Shown here piece by piece: positions 34,336 to 46,570 of a stretch of DNA of 64,000 nucleotides (positions are counted from its first letter, which is position 1; each line of letters begins with the position of its first letter). The stretch covers positions 391,001 to 455,000 of the forward strand of contig NC_081414.1 of assembly GCF_030272615.1 (NCBI RefSeq), written 5' to 3'. Source of the stretch: Cryptomeria japonica (Eukaryota > Streptophyta > Pinopsida > Cupressales > Cupressaceae). The translations under genes and the position numbers were made by a program. Under the pieces are notes generated by a model. The model was not told the DNA's origin. It saw only the letters and a program-made list of their open reading frames with translations, and did not search any database.

Positions 34336-37002
34336 TGTCATGCCCGCACCTTAATAGCATCGTCCAAGGAGGAATTCAGAAAAATTATCTTATTAAGACT
34401 TCACAACTTTTCCTAAGGCTGGAGATTGGCCAGAAAGGACTTCAACGTTCACCAAGAGAATAAATTATTTCCTAAAACTTCACAAGAATTTGTGTCTAAA
34501 TCAACCCCCACATTCAAGCAAATTTGTAAACTTAACAAAACCCTAAACATGCGATTCTCAAGGCCCGCATAAGAAGAAGAGACGTGTGTTCAAGCTGAAG
34601 AAAATTGTCATGCCCTCACCTTACTAACAGTCAATAATCAAAGGGAATCGTCTTTCAAAGACTTTACAATTTCCTAATCTAACTCGGGTAACAAGGAAAT
34701 AAGTCATTGTCTAAGGAAGAATAAACGTAGGCATCGCTTTAACCCTTCAGTGATTCATTACACTATGAAAGGGCATGTGTAACGGTGATAAGGCAACAAC
34801 AAATGAGATAAAAGGGGTCCAAAAATAAAGAGGCACCACTTTTCAGAAGAAGGACATGGCTATGAAAAGGGGCGACCCTCCAAGACCGATTGGGGGTATA
34901 TATAGCCAACCAGGACTCAAAGGCGAGGAGAATGGATGGGCAAGCAAATAGAAGCAATTCTCACAATTGGTGGAGAAAAATAGCAATCAGATCAGAAGCA
35001 AATACAATAATAAAACAATAAGATAATATCCAGATCGAGCATAAGGAAGCAGCAGACTCCTGGTTATTTCAGAACTATTATTAGAAGCATTAAATAATTT
35101 AACAATTGTTCTTGAGGTATAACTATTGCATTTATACCCTTTGTTAATCATGATCGAACATCATCATCAATCATCCAAAACACATCTTCAGAAACCTCAG
35201 TGTCAGCAAATCACTAAATATATCAAAACAGTCCAGCAGATCAAACCATTCAAAGCGGGTCAAATACATTAAGTAAATCACAAAGCAAAAGCACTTCCCA
35301 TAAGATAGAAGCAGCAATCACAAGGGAAACCAGTCCAATTCATCACAGCAGATTTCTAATCATTTCAGTTTATTATTTTCAAACGTATATTCAGTGGCAT
35401 ACTTGATATTTCTGCCAATCTTTGTCTTATATATGTATACATGTTGTTTATGCATAATAAATGTTTAAGTATATGTTCTTATGATGGAATATAAAATGTG
35501 CTTGATTGACTGAAACCCGCCTTCTGGGAAGGGCCTGGGGTGTAAGCAAAAGGGGTATACAAGGCTAAGTAAGTAAGTCATTCTAGAGTTGACCGTAATG
35601 ACTCCTAGGACCAGAGGGCACTTACGTAGAGAACCAAGTAACCCACTTACGACCCCCACCCAACTCCACAAGATGGCAAGTGTTTTTAGGGTGATAAGAC
35701 ATTGATGGGGAAAGCAGGTACAAGCCGCCAAGCAAGAGGGTTGTGGTAGACATCCACTCTTGGGCTTGGTGTAGAAATGGCTTCGGGCAAACCCATCATG
35801 TCTCTTGTAATGTCCCCACTTTGAAATAGAATTTAATAATAAATAATAACAATAAAACTTAAATATTAAAAATTAAATTAAAATATTGAAAAATATAATT
35901 AAAGATAATTAATTAAAATTTAATTAAGTCAATGAATGGTCAAAAGACATGGAAGGAAAAGTTGTGACTCCCTCAACAATGAGATATAAAAGGGAGAAGA
36001 GAACCTCATTGAGAGGGGGATAATTTGGGAATCAAAAGTGAAGATTTGATTTAAATAAGAAATGCAGATCTTATTGTGAAAGGTTGTGTCCCTTTCAAAG
36101 GGCAGAAATAATGAAGAGTTCCACTCTTTCAAAAGGTGCTAATGGTGAATGGGTGTGTCTCTTGCCAAAGGGCGTGCATGATAAAGAGGTGTGACCTCTC
36201 CCTCACATTGAGAGATATAAAGGAAAGGAATAAAAGCATCCAGTAACAGAACCATGGATTGGATCAGATCATACCTGTTATGAAGTTACAGGCAGTAGCA
36301 TCTTTGTTCTTGGCGGTATGCATGGGGATGTGCTGAATATGTATGCTTAATTTATGAAGCCTATTAATGTTGTTATGCAGAATTTAGTAGTAATATTAAA
36401 ATAGACTGCAATATGTATGACAGTAATACTTAATTTCATATATATTCATAACACATGAGAAGTTAGTATACTTATAGTCTGAATCATGTTATTATTGTGA
36501 CTATTTAAGAAGATGGGGATGAGATGTTCCAAGGAGGGGCAGTCTAAATCCAAGCAATAGGTTAAGTCCCAAGATAGGGTGGGGATCAGCAACCCATAAG
36601 CCTTGAGGGTATAAACCCAAGATAGGTAAGGGCTTGTATTTGGTCTCTAAGCGCTTTGGTAACATACATAGACCCTCCTCCCTTAAAACTGAAGTAGTAG
36701 CAGGGTCTGATATCTATATTAAGAACTATGAATAATGAAATTAATCATCTAATGAGGAAAATAAATAAGCACTTGTTAATAACTAATAAGTTGAAGAATA
36801 TCAATGACTGACTTCATGATTTGTCTCATAATCAATTTTAATATATTGAAATAGATTAATTATGTTAATCAAGTAGGGGACATTACATCTCTCCTCCAAA
36901 CCCTAATGTGCTTGTGTAGTATTATTGATAATCTATCAATATGATGTGGTATGCCTAACCTCAATGGTTGATTCTAGGGACAATTAGGTAGGGGACATTA
37001 TA
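34336..37002 (+). repeat. 3' LTR of the gypsy element (with nested solo LTR)
   Basis: It starts TGTCATGCCCGCACC after the purine-rich tract and ends GGGGACATTATA. Alignable blocks with the 5' LTR include 'aaggaggaattcag', 'agcagcagactcctggtta' and 'catacttgatatttctgcc'. It contains the insert 35806-36887 and lacks about 140 bp near its 3' end that the 5' LTR keeps. A head-like motif recurs at 34606. Confidence 0.8.
35806..36887 (+). mobile_element. Solo LTR with 12-bp inverted ends, target duplication TCTCT
   Basis: Perfect TCTCT repeats lie at 35801-35805 and 36888-36892. Ends are TGTAATGTCCCC and GGGGACATTACA, an exact 12-bp inverted repeat. A GATATAAAGG TATA box is near 36213-36222. The partner 5' LTR retains the empty site with a single TCTCT at 32245-32249. 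No internal domain is present. Confidence 0.95.
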
Positions 37003-37007
37003 GAGAT

Positions 37008-37349
37008 ATGGGGAAGACATGCGTAACTTGAAGGTGTTTATTTATAAGTTATATAGGCTCACTCATGAGAATTATGAATATAGAAGATGTCAACATCTAA
37101 GAAATATTGGTCTAAACCTCTTTTTATAATGTTCTTGTTGATTGGGAAGTTCTTGGTTCATTGCACTCAAAGGTGCAGTTGGAATCCATATCCTCAAAGA
37201 CCAACTTGCTAGTGAACAGGTGATTGATAGATTGGAAGAAGGCAAAAGTGGCATACATATCAAAAAAGGACTCATCATGGAAGATGAATGAAATAGAATG
37301 AGAACTTTGCTAGAACACTTCTTAGCAAAGCAGAATGCATGGATATTGT
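37008..37349. other. Spacer between gypsy element and family A LTR
   Basis: No family recognised. A short plus frame around 37160-37290 (GAVGIHILKDQLASEQ) looks protein-like but has no match I know. Confidence 0.35.
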
Positions 37350-39412
37350 TGTGACGTTTTCACACATCGCCCCATTGCAAATGGGGACCCCCTCTTTTTG
37401 TCGAATAAACCAAGTCTTTTGTAGTCAATGTTATCTCTCGACCCTAAGGATTGAGTCGTCAATCTAGATTTTGATCTTTGGAGGTGATCAAATGCCTATG
37501 TATGGAATGGATTTTAAAGAGTATAGAGCCTTGACAGTTGTCGTCGAGTCAATAATTAGGGTTTTGATGTATTGAGAAATGCAATCTGCTTATTGCTTTA
37601 TCCTTCGAACTTTGAATTTTGCTAACTATGAACTTGATTGATACTTGCACTTCACAAAGTTTCCTTTTTTTAAGGTACATTGCGAGAAGCAAGAGTTTGG
37701 ATGCTGAGAAGAGGACATTGTTCAGTGGATGATATCATCGTCCAAGGAAGAGATTGCAATAATAGAAAAAAGAATACACGGGCAGAGGAATGGAATGATG
37801 GATATTTGGCTAAGTGTCAAGATAACCCTGAGAACTGATATGAAGAAATGAAAGAGAAACAACCAAAATTTTGCTGTCTAGAAAAATTCCTCCTCGGAGG
37901 TGAAAATGTGCTCCAAATCAAGAAATTTAGTGTTTGATGATATAATGACAGGGAATGATGAAAAATTGATAAAAGAAGAGATTGGACAAAGTCTATCCAA
38001 AGGGAGTCGGTATGGAAGAATTCAATGTTGCAACGAAAAATATTTCCAAGTTCGAAATTGCTGGTAGCAAAGGATAAATCAAAATGAAAAGGCAAATTTT
38101 GGCTAAGGCAAGGAAAATTCCTCCTTACCCATGAATTTGTGCCCAAGAGTAGGAATCCCTCGCCATGAAGGATTTGCGCCATCACCATAAATTCCTCCTC
38201 TACCCCTATATTGCGCCCAAGGAAGCAGTTCAGTATATCAATAGTATTTTGTCCCCAAGGACAAAATCCTCCTCAAGGTCTTATTTGCACTCAAGGAGGC
38301 AGTTTGTGGTAGTGCTAGGATTCTCTCCCAATGACAACATTCTTCCTTAGCCTCTAATTTGCGCTCTAAAAGTCAGTACAAGGCAGGAAGCAGGAATTTC
38401 TTCCTAGGCGAGGAAAAATCTTTCAAGGGCCCTAGCAGTGATGATTTTTGAGTATATTGCACTTTTTAGGGGACAGCTTTGTGGTTGATAGTTATTAGTT
38501 AGTTGGCAGTTGGTAAGGATGTAAGTTCCCTATTTACTAGGTATGGGTAGCCATGCCTTTTAGGATAAATTTGGGCCACTTGTATGATTAAATCTAGGCC
38601 ATTCATCCAATTTCAGAAACCTATTTAAAGGGACCAGATTTCCCTTATTTTTGTAAGTTCTTGAATTGTTGTAGAAACTCTGTCGAAATACATACAGAAT
38701 TAATGGAGTTTAAAGTTGTTATTTCATGTGAGTGCATGGTCTCCTTCACCATTTAAATTTATGTCATGTATTTTGTTTTCATGTAATATATTCAAGTTTA
38801 TATTTCATAGGAATCTTTAGTTCATACCATTAAAGACTGGTTGATTGCCATTCCCCCTGCATGGTTAGTCTGAACTTGTTTATAAACTTAGTTCGGTTGT
38901 TAAATACTAGATGGGTGAATTTAAGGATTCAGCATTTGTGTTTAATAATTTGAAAATCTAGTTTCCTTTGAAGATTGCATCAGATTTTATGTAGTTGTGT
39001 AAAAATTACTGGCGAAGTTAAATCTGGTTATCATAAAATTTCAGTCTATTTACCTAAATGTGTTATTTTAGATAGAATAGTTAGTTTCTCTCTTGCCCTA
39101 TCTCCCTTTTTTCCTTTTTTTTTTTAATCTGGAAGTTGAAATTGTAAAAATAGCATTGTGCCCAAGAATTATCTGATGAAGTTAAGACCAATAGAGTCTT
39201 AGGGACCTTGTGCAAGCCAAAAGCTTATTCTATCCAAAACGTAAGTCCCCTTGTGTCTATCAGCAAGACACATCAATCGTCGAGCTATCCCGTAGTCAAG
39301 ACCTGACAAAGTGAACCTTGAGGTTGTCTCATAGTGATCATTTAAAACAGCACTGGAACTTCCTTATGCAAGAGAGAATGGGATTGCTCACGAATTCTAT
39401 TATGTGTTGACC
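37350..39412 (+). repeat. Gypsy-like LTR, family A copy 2
   Basis: It opens TGTGACGTTTTCACACATCG, followed by a short palindrome CCCCATTGCAAATGGGG, a start typical of long gypsy LTRs. A CTATTTAAAGG TATA-like box lies near 38627. Blocks shared with copies 1 and 3 (GAAGATTGCATCA, GTAAGTCCC, AAGAGAGAATGGGAT) run to about 39400, where a copia pol fragment begins. The 3' limit is approximate. No coding domain is present. Confidence 0.6.
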
Positions 39413-40253
39413 GGAAGGAATTTGTGAAACAACTTTAGCCACGTCAATAGGGTCTAACAAGGCTAAAGAAAACAACAAGGGGAAAGGAAAGGGCAACACC
39501 CTTTTAGCATTCGCTCCACCACCATCCACTTGGGTTCTTGATTCGGGTGCCTCACACCACATGACTTCATCAAAGGATGAGCTCGCATCTTTAGAGCCAT
39601 GTTCTATGCCTTCTATTTTGATGCGTGATAACACACCTATTGAGATGTGTGGAAGAGGGTATGTTGATGTGGGGGATGGCACATTCCACGATGTTCTTTG
39701 TGTGCCCTCACTATCAACTAATCTCCTATCAGTATATCAAAACACTCACACAAGATCAAGCAAGTGGGTTGAGTTCTCTCCTGATTCAGTGGTAATTTGT
39801 TAGTTTCACAATGATTCTACAGTTGCAATTGGGAAAGCAGATCATCAGTCTCGACTTTATTTGTTTTCTCATTTTGTTCTTGATCCTCAATCTATTTTGC
39901 TCACTCATTCTAATGAAGTGAGTAACTTGTGGCATCAACAGTTTGGCCACTTAAACAATCACTACTTGCAATAGCTCAGTTAGCATGACATGGTTACAGG
40001 ATTGCTTCTAGTTCACTTTTCTGATGGTGTCTATCAAGGATGCATTCTTGGCAAGCATCCGGAGGAGAAATTTGACAAAGGCAAAGCTCGGAGAGCTTCA
40101 CAGCTTTTGGAGTTGGTACATAGTGATTTGGTTCGACCATTTCCACATCCATTCTTCAATAGAGCCTAACATGTTTTGACATTTATTGATGATTTTTCTA
40201 GATGCACTTTTGTATATTTACTAAAACAAAAGTCTGAAGTCTTTGATTCATTC

Positions 40254-41676
40254 TGAAAGATCCCTGATGGATCCCCTTGCTGATCTGCTGTAGTTTTTAA
40301 ATTAATAAACTATATCTTCTTGTGATGCCTTTGATTTGTTTTAGAGAATAGACAGAAGTTGCAGAAGGTTTGTTCTTTTTTGTGTATTTTGATAGTTTTC
40401 AAACAAGTAATGAATAATGAACAGTAAACATGAAAGGAGACTGAAAATAAATAAGAACATACAGCCAAATTCAGAATTGCTACAAGCTGTACCAGACAGA
40501 TTTCTGATTTGTAAAACCAATTAATAATTCTAATGCAGATCCAAGGAACTTACATCCAACAAAGATGCCAAACTGAAAGGTGAATAGTGGTCATAAATCA
40601 AGAATACCTCTAAGGCTGAATACATGCATTCCTTACATTCCACGTGGGATGTACCTGCTGCAAATGGCGGCCCTAAGGCTGCAAGGATCACACCCAAGCT
40701 GAAGAATCAATCTGCCATGCTGAAACCCTTTCTCTGCAACCTGAATCCACAATGAAGAATGGCGTACTCAATCTTTGTCAACAATGCACTTTGCCTGAAG
40801 AATCCAATGCCAATAACTGCTGAGGGCTACGTCCCAGCCAGTCCAGATCTTGGGGTTTGCGTCCCAGATGAAGAATTGCCCACTCAGAGCTAATTCGCAA
40901 AAATAAGTTTGATTGTGTAAAAAGATAATGAACAATTTGGTCTTCATCTCCTTATATCTCCTTTCCTTTCCAAGCCAAACCCTAAAAGGGAGTAAAGTTG
41001 GCGCATTATGAAAAGAGTGTTATTTTCTAATTATGGCGTCAACTATAGGAAAATAACACTAAATTGCAAATAAATAGCTTCAGGCATCCAAAAAGACTCC
41101 GGAAGGTAAGAATCATGTAGCAAAGTTCAAGACCTTTCCAACGAGCTATAACACGTAGGCATATCAACCCAGATGAAGCCAGAAACCTCTTATTACTCCG
41201 AAATGACTAAATGCATAGCCTTATTTTAATTTATTTAACGCTAACTTAGGAAATATTTAAATATATTAAAATATCTCCAGATATCCAAAAATAGCCCAAA
41301 ATGACCAAACAATCATGAATATAACTTTGTCACCTATCTGTGACCGATGCCGGAAAAGCTAAGCTAACTGGCAGTCCCATCCCTAAAATCTAGGGATGCT
41401 CCTAGAAACTAGGAAACACACCCAAACTCCCTGAAACTGAAACCATGGTATGGTCCCGTGGAACCTCAAATATGGAAACTGCCACAACCTCCTAAAAAGT
41501 AGGGAATCTCCCTAAAGTCAAGGAATTGCTCCCAACGGCCCACAAACTGCCTGAAACACCAACTCCGGATATTGAATACCCTGTGTGAGTCTCTATCCAC
41601 CACTACCAGCCTACGAGATCCAAATAATAGACCATCCCACTACTCTTCTCCTGTCACCTAGAAAGGGGACATTACA
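40254..41676 (-). mobile_element. Solo LTR inside copia integrase, target duplication CATTC
   Basis: Perfect CATTC repeats at 40249-40253 and 41677-41681 flank it, and removing insert plus one repeat rejoins the integrase frame (…VFDSF then LDFKAFVEK…). On the minus strand it starts TGTAATGTCCCCTTTC and ends ...GGGATCTTTCA, with a minus-strand TATA box near 40960-40950 (GATATAAGG). It is a solo LTR of the TGTAATGTCCC group. Confidence 0.93.
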
Positions 41677-44087
41677 CATTCTTGGACTTCAAAGCATTTG
41701 TAGAGAAACAATCTGGGAAATCTATCAAAGTTCTACGTACAAATAATGGGGGTGACTATGTCAACAAGAAGTTTGAGCAATTTTGTGTCTCTAAGGGCAT
41801 TGACTTGCAACATATAGTTTCGTATAGTCCTCAACTGAATGGAGTTGTAGAACGAAAAAATTGGTCCTTGAAAGAAATGGCCAACTGTATGATTCACTCC
41901 AAATCTTTGGCACCACCATATTGGGCAAAAGCCATTAACTGTGCGTGTTATATTTAGAATCGAATCCCTCACAAAGTTGTAAAGGGGGTAACACCATTTG
42001 AAGCTTGGACTAGTCGAAAACCTTCAATTAAGCACTTTTGAGTGTTTGGTTCTCATGCATGGGCCCATTTACCAACAGAGAAACACAAGACTATGGATCC
42101 ACAGAGCAAGCCTTGCATATTTGTTAGATATAGAGATGATGTCAAAGGCTACAGGCTTCTTGATCCTACCATTCATGAGTTGTTCATTAAGAGGAATGTT
42201 CATTTTGAGGAGAGTCCTTCCAACTCTTCGTCTACCACTTCTCCATCCACTATCATATCAGAGCCACTACATCATGATGATAGTTCTTTAGAGCATCTTA
42301 ATACTCTTGCTTTTGATGAGTAGTCTTCTTTCTCCACTTCAAATGGTGATAGCGATGTTGAGGATTCACATTCCTCCCACAATCATCATGCAGAGGATGT
42401 TGATTCTCCTTCAGATTCTCCAGTCTCAAGATCTCTTTGGGCTCATAAGACACTAGAGTCAGTGGGTGATCAGATTGGTGATCCTTCAGATGCTAGAAGA
42501 ACAAGGTCACAATTTCAACAAGCTCCACATCTCTTCATTGCTTCAACTTCTGATCCACAATCCTTTCGGGAAGCTTCATGTGTCCCTACGTGGGATGCAG
42601 ATATGTAGGAAGAGTTCAATTCCTTAGAGAGGAACCACACTTGGGATCTTGTCCCTCTTCCTAAGGGAAGAGAACTTGTTCGATGCAAGTGGATCTATTG
42701 AACAAAATTTGCTTGAAATGGGTTGTTGATAAACATAAGGCTACCTTGGTTGCTAAAGGATTCTCCCAAGTTCTTGGGATTGACTACTCTAAGACTTTTG
42801 CACCAGTTGCCAAAATGAATTCTATCCGACTTGTCCTCACTATTGCTGCAACTCACAGATGGGAAGTTCATCAGATGGATGTGACGAGTGCTTTTCTTCA
42901 TGGTGACCTTCAGGATGAGATATACATGGAACAGCCACAAGGGTTCATTCAGAATCCTTCACTTGTTTATCATCTTTGAAATTCTCTCTATGGCTTCAAA
43001 TAGGCCCCTTAGGCTTGGTATGCCAACATGGACTCCTTCCTTTTGACTGTTGCGTTCACTCGTTGCAATTCTAATCCAAATGTCTACATTCTACAGCAAG
43101 GTGATACTCTCACTTTTTTGGTTCTCTATGTTGATGACTTATTGATCATAGGGAGCCACTCATCCACCATCCAGGCAATGAAAACTACCCTTCATGATCG
43201 TTTCTTGATGACAGACTTAGGTCTTTTGTACTACTTCTTGGGGATGGAGATCAGTCGGTCTTCTTCAGGGATATTCTTTGCACAGCCTAAGTACGCTCTT
43301 GATATGCTCTCTAGATTTCGCATGGCTGATTGTAATCCTACACTGACTCCATTTTTGTCTGAGGTCAAACTTAAGGCTAAGTGTTCTTCACATTTGGTAG
43401 ATGGCACTTTATATTGACAGCTTGTTAGTAGTCTTGTATACTTGACTCACACAAGACCTAACATTCCATATGCTATAGGCATGGTCTCTTCATTCATGTA
43501 GGAGCCCCATGAGCTGCACTAGAAAGTAGTTAAGAGGATTCTTCACTACATTTAGGGTACTCATAGTTATGAGATTTACTATGCAACGGGTGTGGATTTT
43601 TACTTGGGATACACAGATTCAAATTGTGCAGGAAATTCTCAAGATCGCAAGTCTACTTCAAGATATTGCTTCTCTCTTGGTTCCGATCCAGTTTGTTGGT
43701 CGAGCAAGAATCAATCAACGATTGCTCTTTCATCTACAAACTCTGAGTATTGAGGAGCAGTTAATGGTGCTACTGAGGCTATTTGGCCTTAAAATATTCT
43801 CATTGAGTTTGACATTTCTTTTCGAAAGCCTACAATCATCCTTTGTGACAACCAAAGTGCCATACAAATCTCTCGCAATCCGGTCCATCATCAGAGGACC
43901 AAACATATTGAGATCCACATGCACTACATTTGGGAGCTAATTCATAAGCCGATCATTGATCTCAGGTACTGTCCTAGATCAGATCAGATTGTAAGCATCT
44001 TCACCAAACCCTTCACTGAGAGTAAGTTCCTTCATTTGCGAGCTTTGTTGGGGGTGCGACAGGTGTCCACTTCGGGGGGGCTTCTTA

Positions 44088-44121
<34 letters not shown>
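44088..44121. repeat. (CT)n microsatellite
   Basis: A run of CT dinucleotides just 3' of the copia RNase H coding end. Confidence 0.95.
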
Positions 44122-44123
<2 letters not shown>

Positions 44124-44236
44124 GGGCCTTTTTCTATATCTTGGGGGGGGGATTCTTTGTACATGGGTACCTAATACAGCCTCACTTGTCAAGACCCATC
44201 ATCTTTTTACCCACCTAAGCTGCACTTAAGGGGGAG

Positions 44237-44613
44237 TGTTAATGTAGGTTTTTATTTTCTAGTTGGTTATTTGTTTTCCTATTCCTAGGTTTTTCCTACA
44301 CTATTAATTAAGCTTGCTTAGGATTAATTGAGTATTAGTGTGAGTGGGTGCAAGGAGTCAACATCTTCCATTTGTGTTACACTTGCCTTTTTTAGGTTAT
44401 TCTGGTGGTTTCTTCCCATTGGTTGTATTTGCCACCTCTCATTTCCTATATATATAGAACTCCTAGCTAGTCTTTGAATTCCATTGTAATTGCATTTTGC
44501 AGCTTTTTTCTCTTGCTTTCTCCTAATGCTATTTCACTTTTGTAGTATTTGCATTTCTCTCTTGGAGACTAACTTTGTGTTGTTATTTTGATCTTGTATC
44601 ATTTACATTCACA
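44237..44613 (+). repeat. 3' LTR of the 39-44 kb copia element
   Basis: It starts TGTTAATGTAGG immediately after the purine tract AAGGGGGAG (44228-44236) and can be closed at ...CATTTACATTCACA. A TATATATAGAAC TATA-like box lies near 44449-44459. The short length is normal for such copia LTRs. Its 5' partner is missing, so the end rests on the CA rule. Confidence 0.7.
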
Positions 44614-46570
44614 GTTTTATTTCTATTCGTTTGCACTAGTTATTCTGGGTCACTCATCTTTTCAAATTCTAATAGTTTTGAATCATCTTGTCCGTTGGTT
44701 TCAAATTAATATTGGCCATTCATTTGTAATCAAACCTCTATATAAGGCTCTACCTTCTCATTTGTAATGGTTAATAGGGACTACTTGATAGTTAGAGAGT
44801 AGTAGTAGTAGCAGTAGGAAGAGACAAGAAATTGTTGCCATGACTATGGTGGAATTAATACATAACTTTCATTGAAGATATGGTGGATCTTTATGTGTTA
44901 TTTCAACATTTTGCATGGTTTCTACTTCTTAAATTTTCGTTGAAGTTAATTGATTTTGATGGAGAAATGTGAAGATGTTTGATGGAATTCCAGGTTCAAA
45001 CCATTTGTAGTTTGTTGATTGCAAATTGCAGTGCATGGTTAGTCTAAACCTATAGTACTAGTTCGATTATGGACGTTCATTTGGATTGTGCCAGTATTGG
45101 GTATTTGATGAATGTTTTACAATATGAAAATCTTTCGTTATCTGTGTAATGTCCCCAAAATTGGTCATCACATCGTCTGTATCCATCAATTTTGTGAAGT
45201 CTCTAAAAGAGACAAAATTGCAGAAAGGATAATCAACAGATAGTGACTGATTTCCATATGTTAGCAAGGAAGGATATTATCGTCATAAGCAGCGATATTG
45301 ATATGAAAGACATTGAGGGTGATCCGAGCATCACTACGGAGTGAAGGATTAGCGTGGAATATCGTCGACTGGTCAAAAGACTATTAAATGATGTTTGCCT
45401 ATGTAGAATTAGGGGAGTATTAATGGTCACCTCACACTGACAATTTTGATTATCATCAGATGATTACAATGCCACATCCGTTAACTATACCTTCTAATCG
45501 GGATTGGAAATACGTAATAATATCAATATCCTGGTTAGTGATCTGTTGATGGAAACCACGATTAGCAAGAAGGATAATCGATAACATGATGAAAAGAGGT
45601 GATTAACATTAAGCGTCTAATGCAGTGATTAGTGGTGCGATTAGCATTAAGGAAAGAAGATATTATTGAGACATGTCTTTTGGCTTCCGATCATTCCCAT
45701 AATATGATATAAGAAGACAGTAACAATCGAGGGAGAAGGTATGCTAGCTCATCAGGTAGAACAAGGAGGAAAGACCGAATACTGTTTTCATATAGAAGCG
45801 TAACCACAACATTAAGTTGCAAATCGAAGAAGACCATCCAGAGGTTGCCGGTTCAGTCATAGTCATCAGGCGCCAAATACTTCTCAAAGAAGTATAACAC
45901 CAAACTCAGAACGGGTGTATAGCAACAGTCAGATTCAGACGTCACAATGGATTTGCCTAAAACGTTATATAAAATCTGTACCGAAACGTTTATGTAATAA
46001 ATTAACATAAATCTACAGTAGTAGTATTATCTGCTCAAGCAACATTCTGGAAATAACTCTTATTTGATATCTGTCGAACCCAGTCATTAGAAACTTCGGG
46101 AATCATTAATACTTTAAAATTATTAGGAAATCAGGGGAGTCATACCAGGGACATTACACTTTGAAGATTGCATCAATTTTGTGTAGTTGTTTCCTCATGG
46201 CAAACCAAAGCTTGATTATGGAATCCATCTATGTAAACACTATCTATTATCATCATTGTCCTTACGTTTAGATTAGATTTCTCCAACTTTATCCTTTTGT
46301 CTTTTATTTTCCAAGTGAGTTTAGAATCCAAGTTCCAAGTTCCAGCAAAGTGTAAGTCCCTTTGTGTTACCAACAATATCACATCAATTGACTGAGTCTA
46401 TCCATCATAAAAGTTGATTGTTCACATTTGTAAACCTTGGAGTAGCCTTATTTGATCATGAAGTTTAGCATTTGAGGTTTCCTTGTGCAAGAGAGGATAG
46501 AATACTTAGTATTTTATTCTATGTTTGAGATGTCATAAAAAACACATCTAGAGATAGGAGGCACCAACCT
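44614..46570 (+). repeat. Gypsy-like LTR, family A copy 3, split by a solo LTR
   Basis: Blocks in common with copies 1 and 2 occur in the same order: CTCTATATAAGG (about 44737), 'gcatggttagtctaaac', 'gaagattgcatca...tgtgtagttg' (46163-46193), 'gtaagtccc' and 'caagagaggatagaat' (46490). The 5' portion is missing at the copia junction. It is interrupted by 45145-46158. Confidence 0.6.
45145..46158 (+). mobile_element. Probable solo LTR of the TGTAATGTCCCC group
   Basis: It begins TGTAATGTCCCCAAAATTGG and ends CCAGGGACATTACA, giving 11 bp of inverted termini, and has a TTATATAAAA TATA-like box near 45965-45974. It splits a family A LTR between blocks that are contiguous in copy 2. Flanking pentamers ATCTG and CTTTG match at only three positions, so the target duplication is decayed or the junction has been altered. 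Confidence 0.75.

Larger units (their letters stand above)
29978..37002 (+). mobile_element. Deleted Ty3/gypsy element with both LTRs (LARD-like)
   Basis: Two long related LTRs (29978-32480 and 34336-37002) enclose only about 1.86 kb of internal DNA. A primer-binding site follows the first LTR and a purine-rich tract precedes the second. Flanks GAGAG (29973-29977) and GAGAT (37003-37007) may be a decayed 5-bp target duplication. No gag or pol domain is recognised, so it depended on other elements for mobility or lost its genes by deletion. Each LTR carries a nested solo LTR that the other lacks. Confidence 0.75.
39412..44236 (+). pseudogene. Ty1/copia pol pseudogene (protease to RNase H), split by a solo LTR
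   Basis: Domain order is complete from protease onward: WVLDSGASHHM (about 39530), the integrase zinc-binding start NLWHQQFGHL and catalytic-core words FIDDFS, NNGGDYVNKKFEQFC and SPQLNGVVERKN, then RT words AKGFSQVLGIDYSKTFAPVA and QMDVTSAFLHGDLQDEIYME, an intact LYVDDLLI box (about 43125), YFLGMEIS, and RNase H to HLRALLGVRQ (about 44058). Gag and the 5' LTR are missing. Many stops are TAG where Gln is expected or TGA where Arg is expected. The insert 40254-41676 interrupts integrase. The polypurine tract AAGGGGGAG precedes the LTR. Confidence 0.92.

Noticed and set aside
44088..44218. A Leu-Ser repeat extension after the copia RNase H
   Set aside because: It is translated from a (CT)n microsatellite beyond the conserved end of RNase H.
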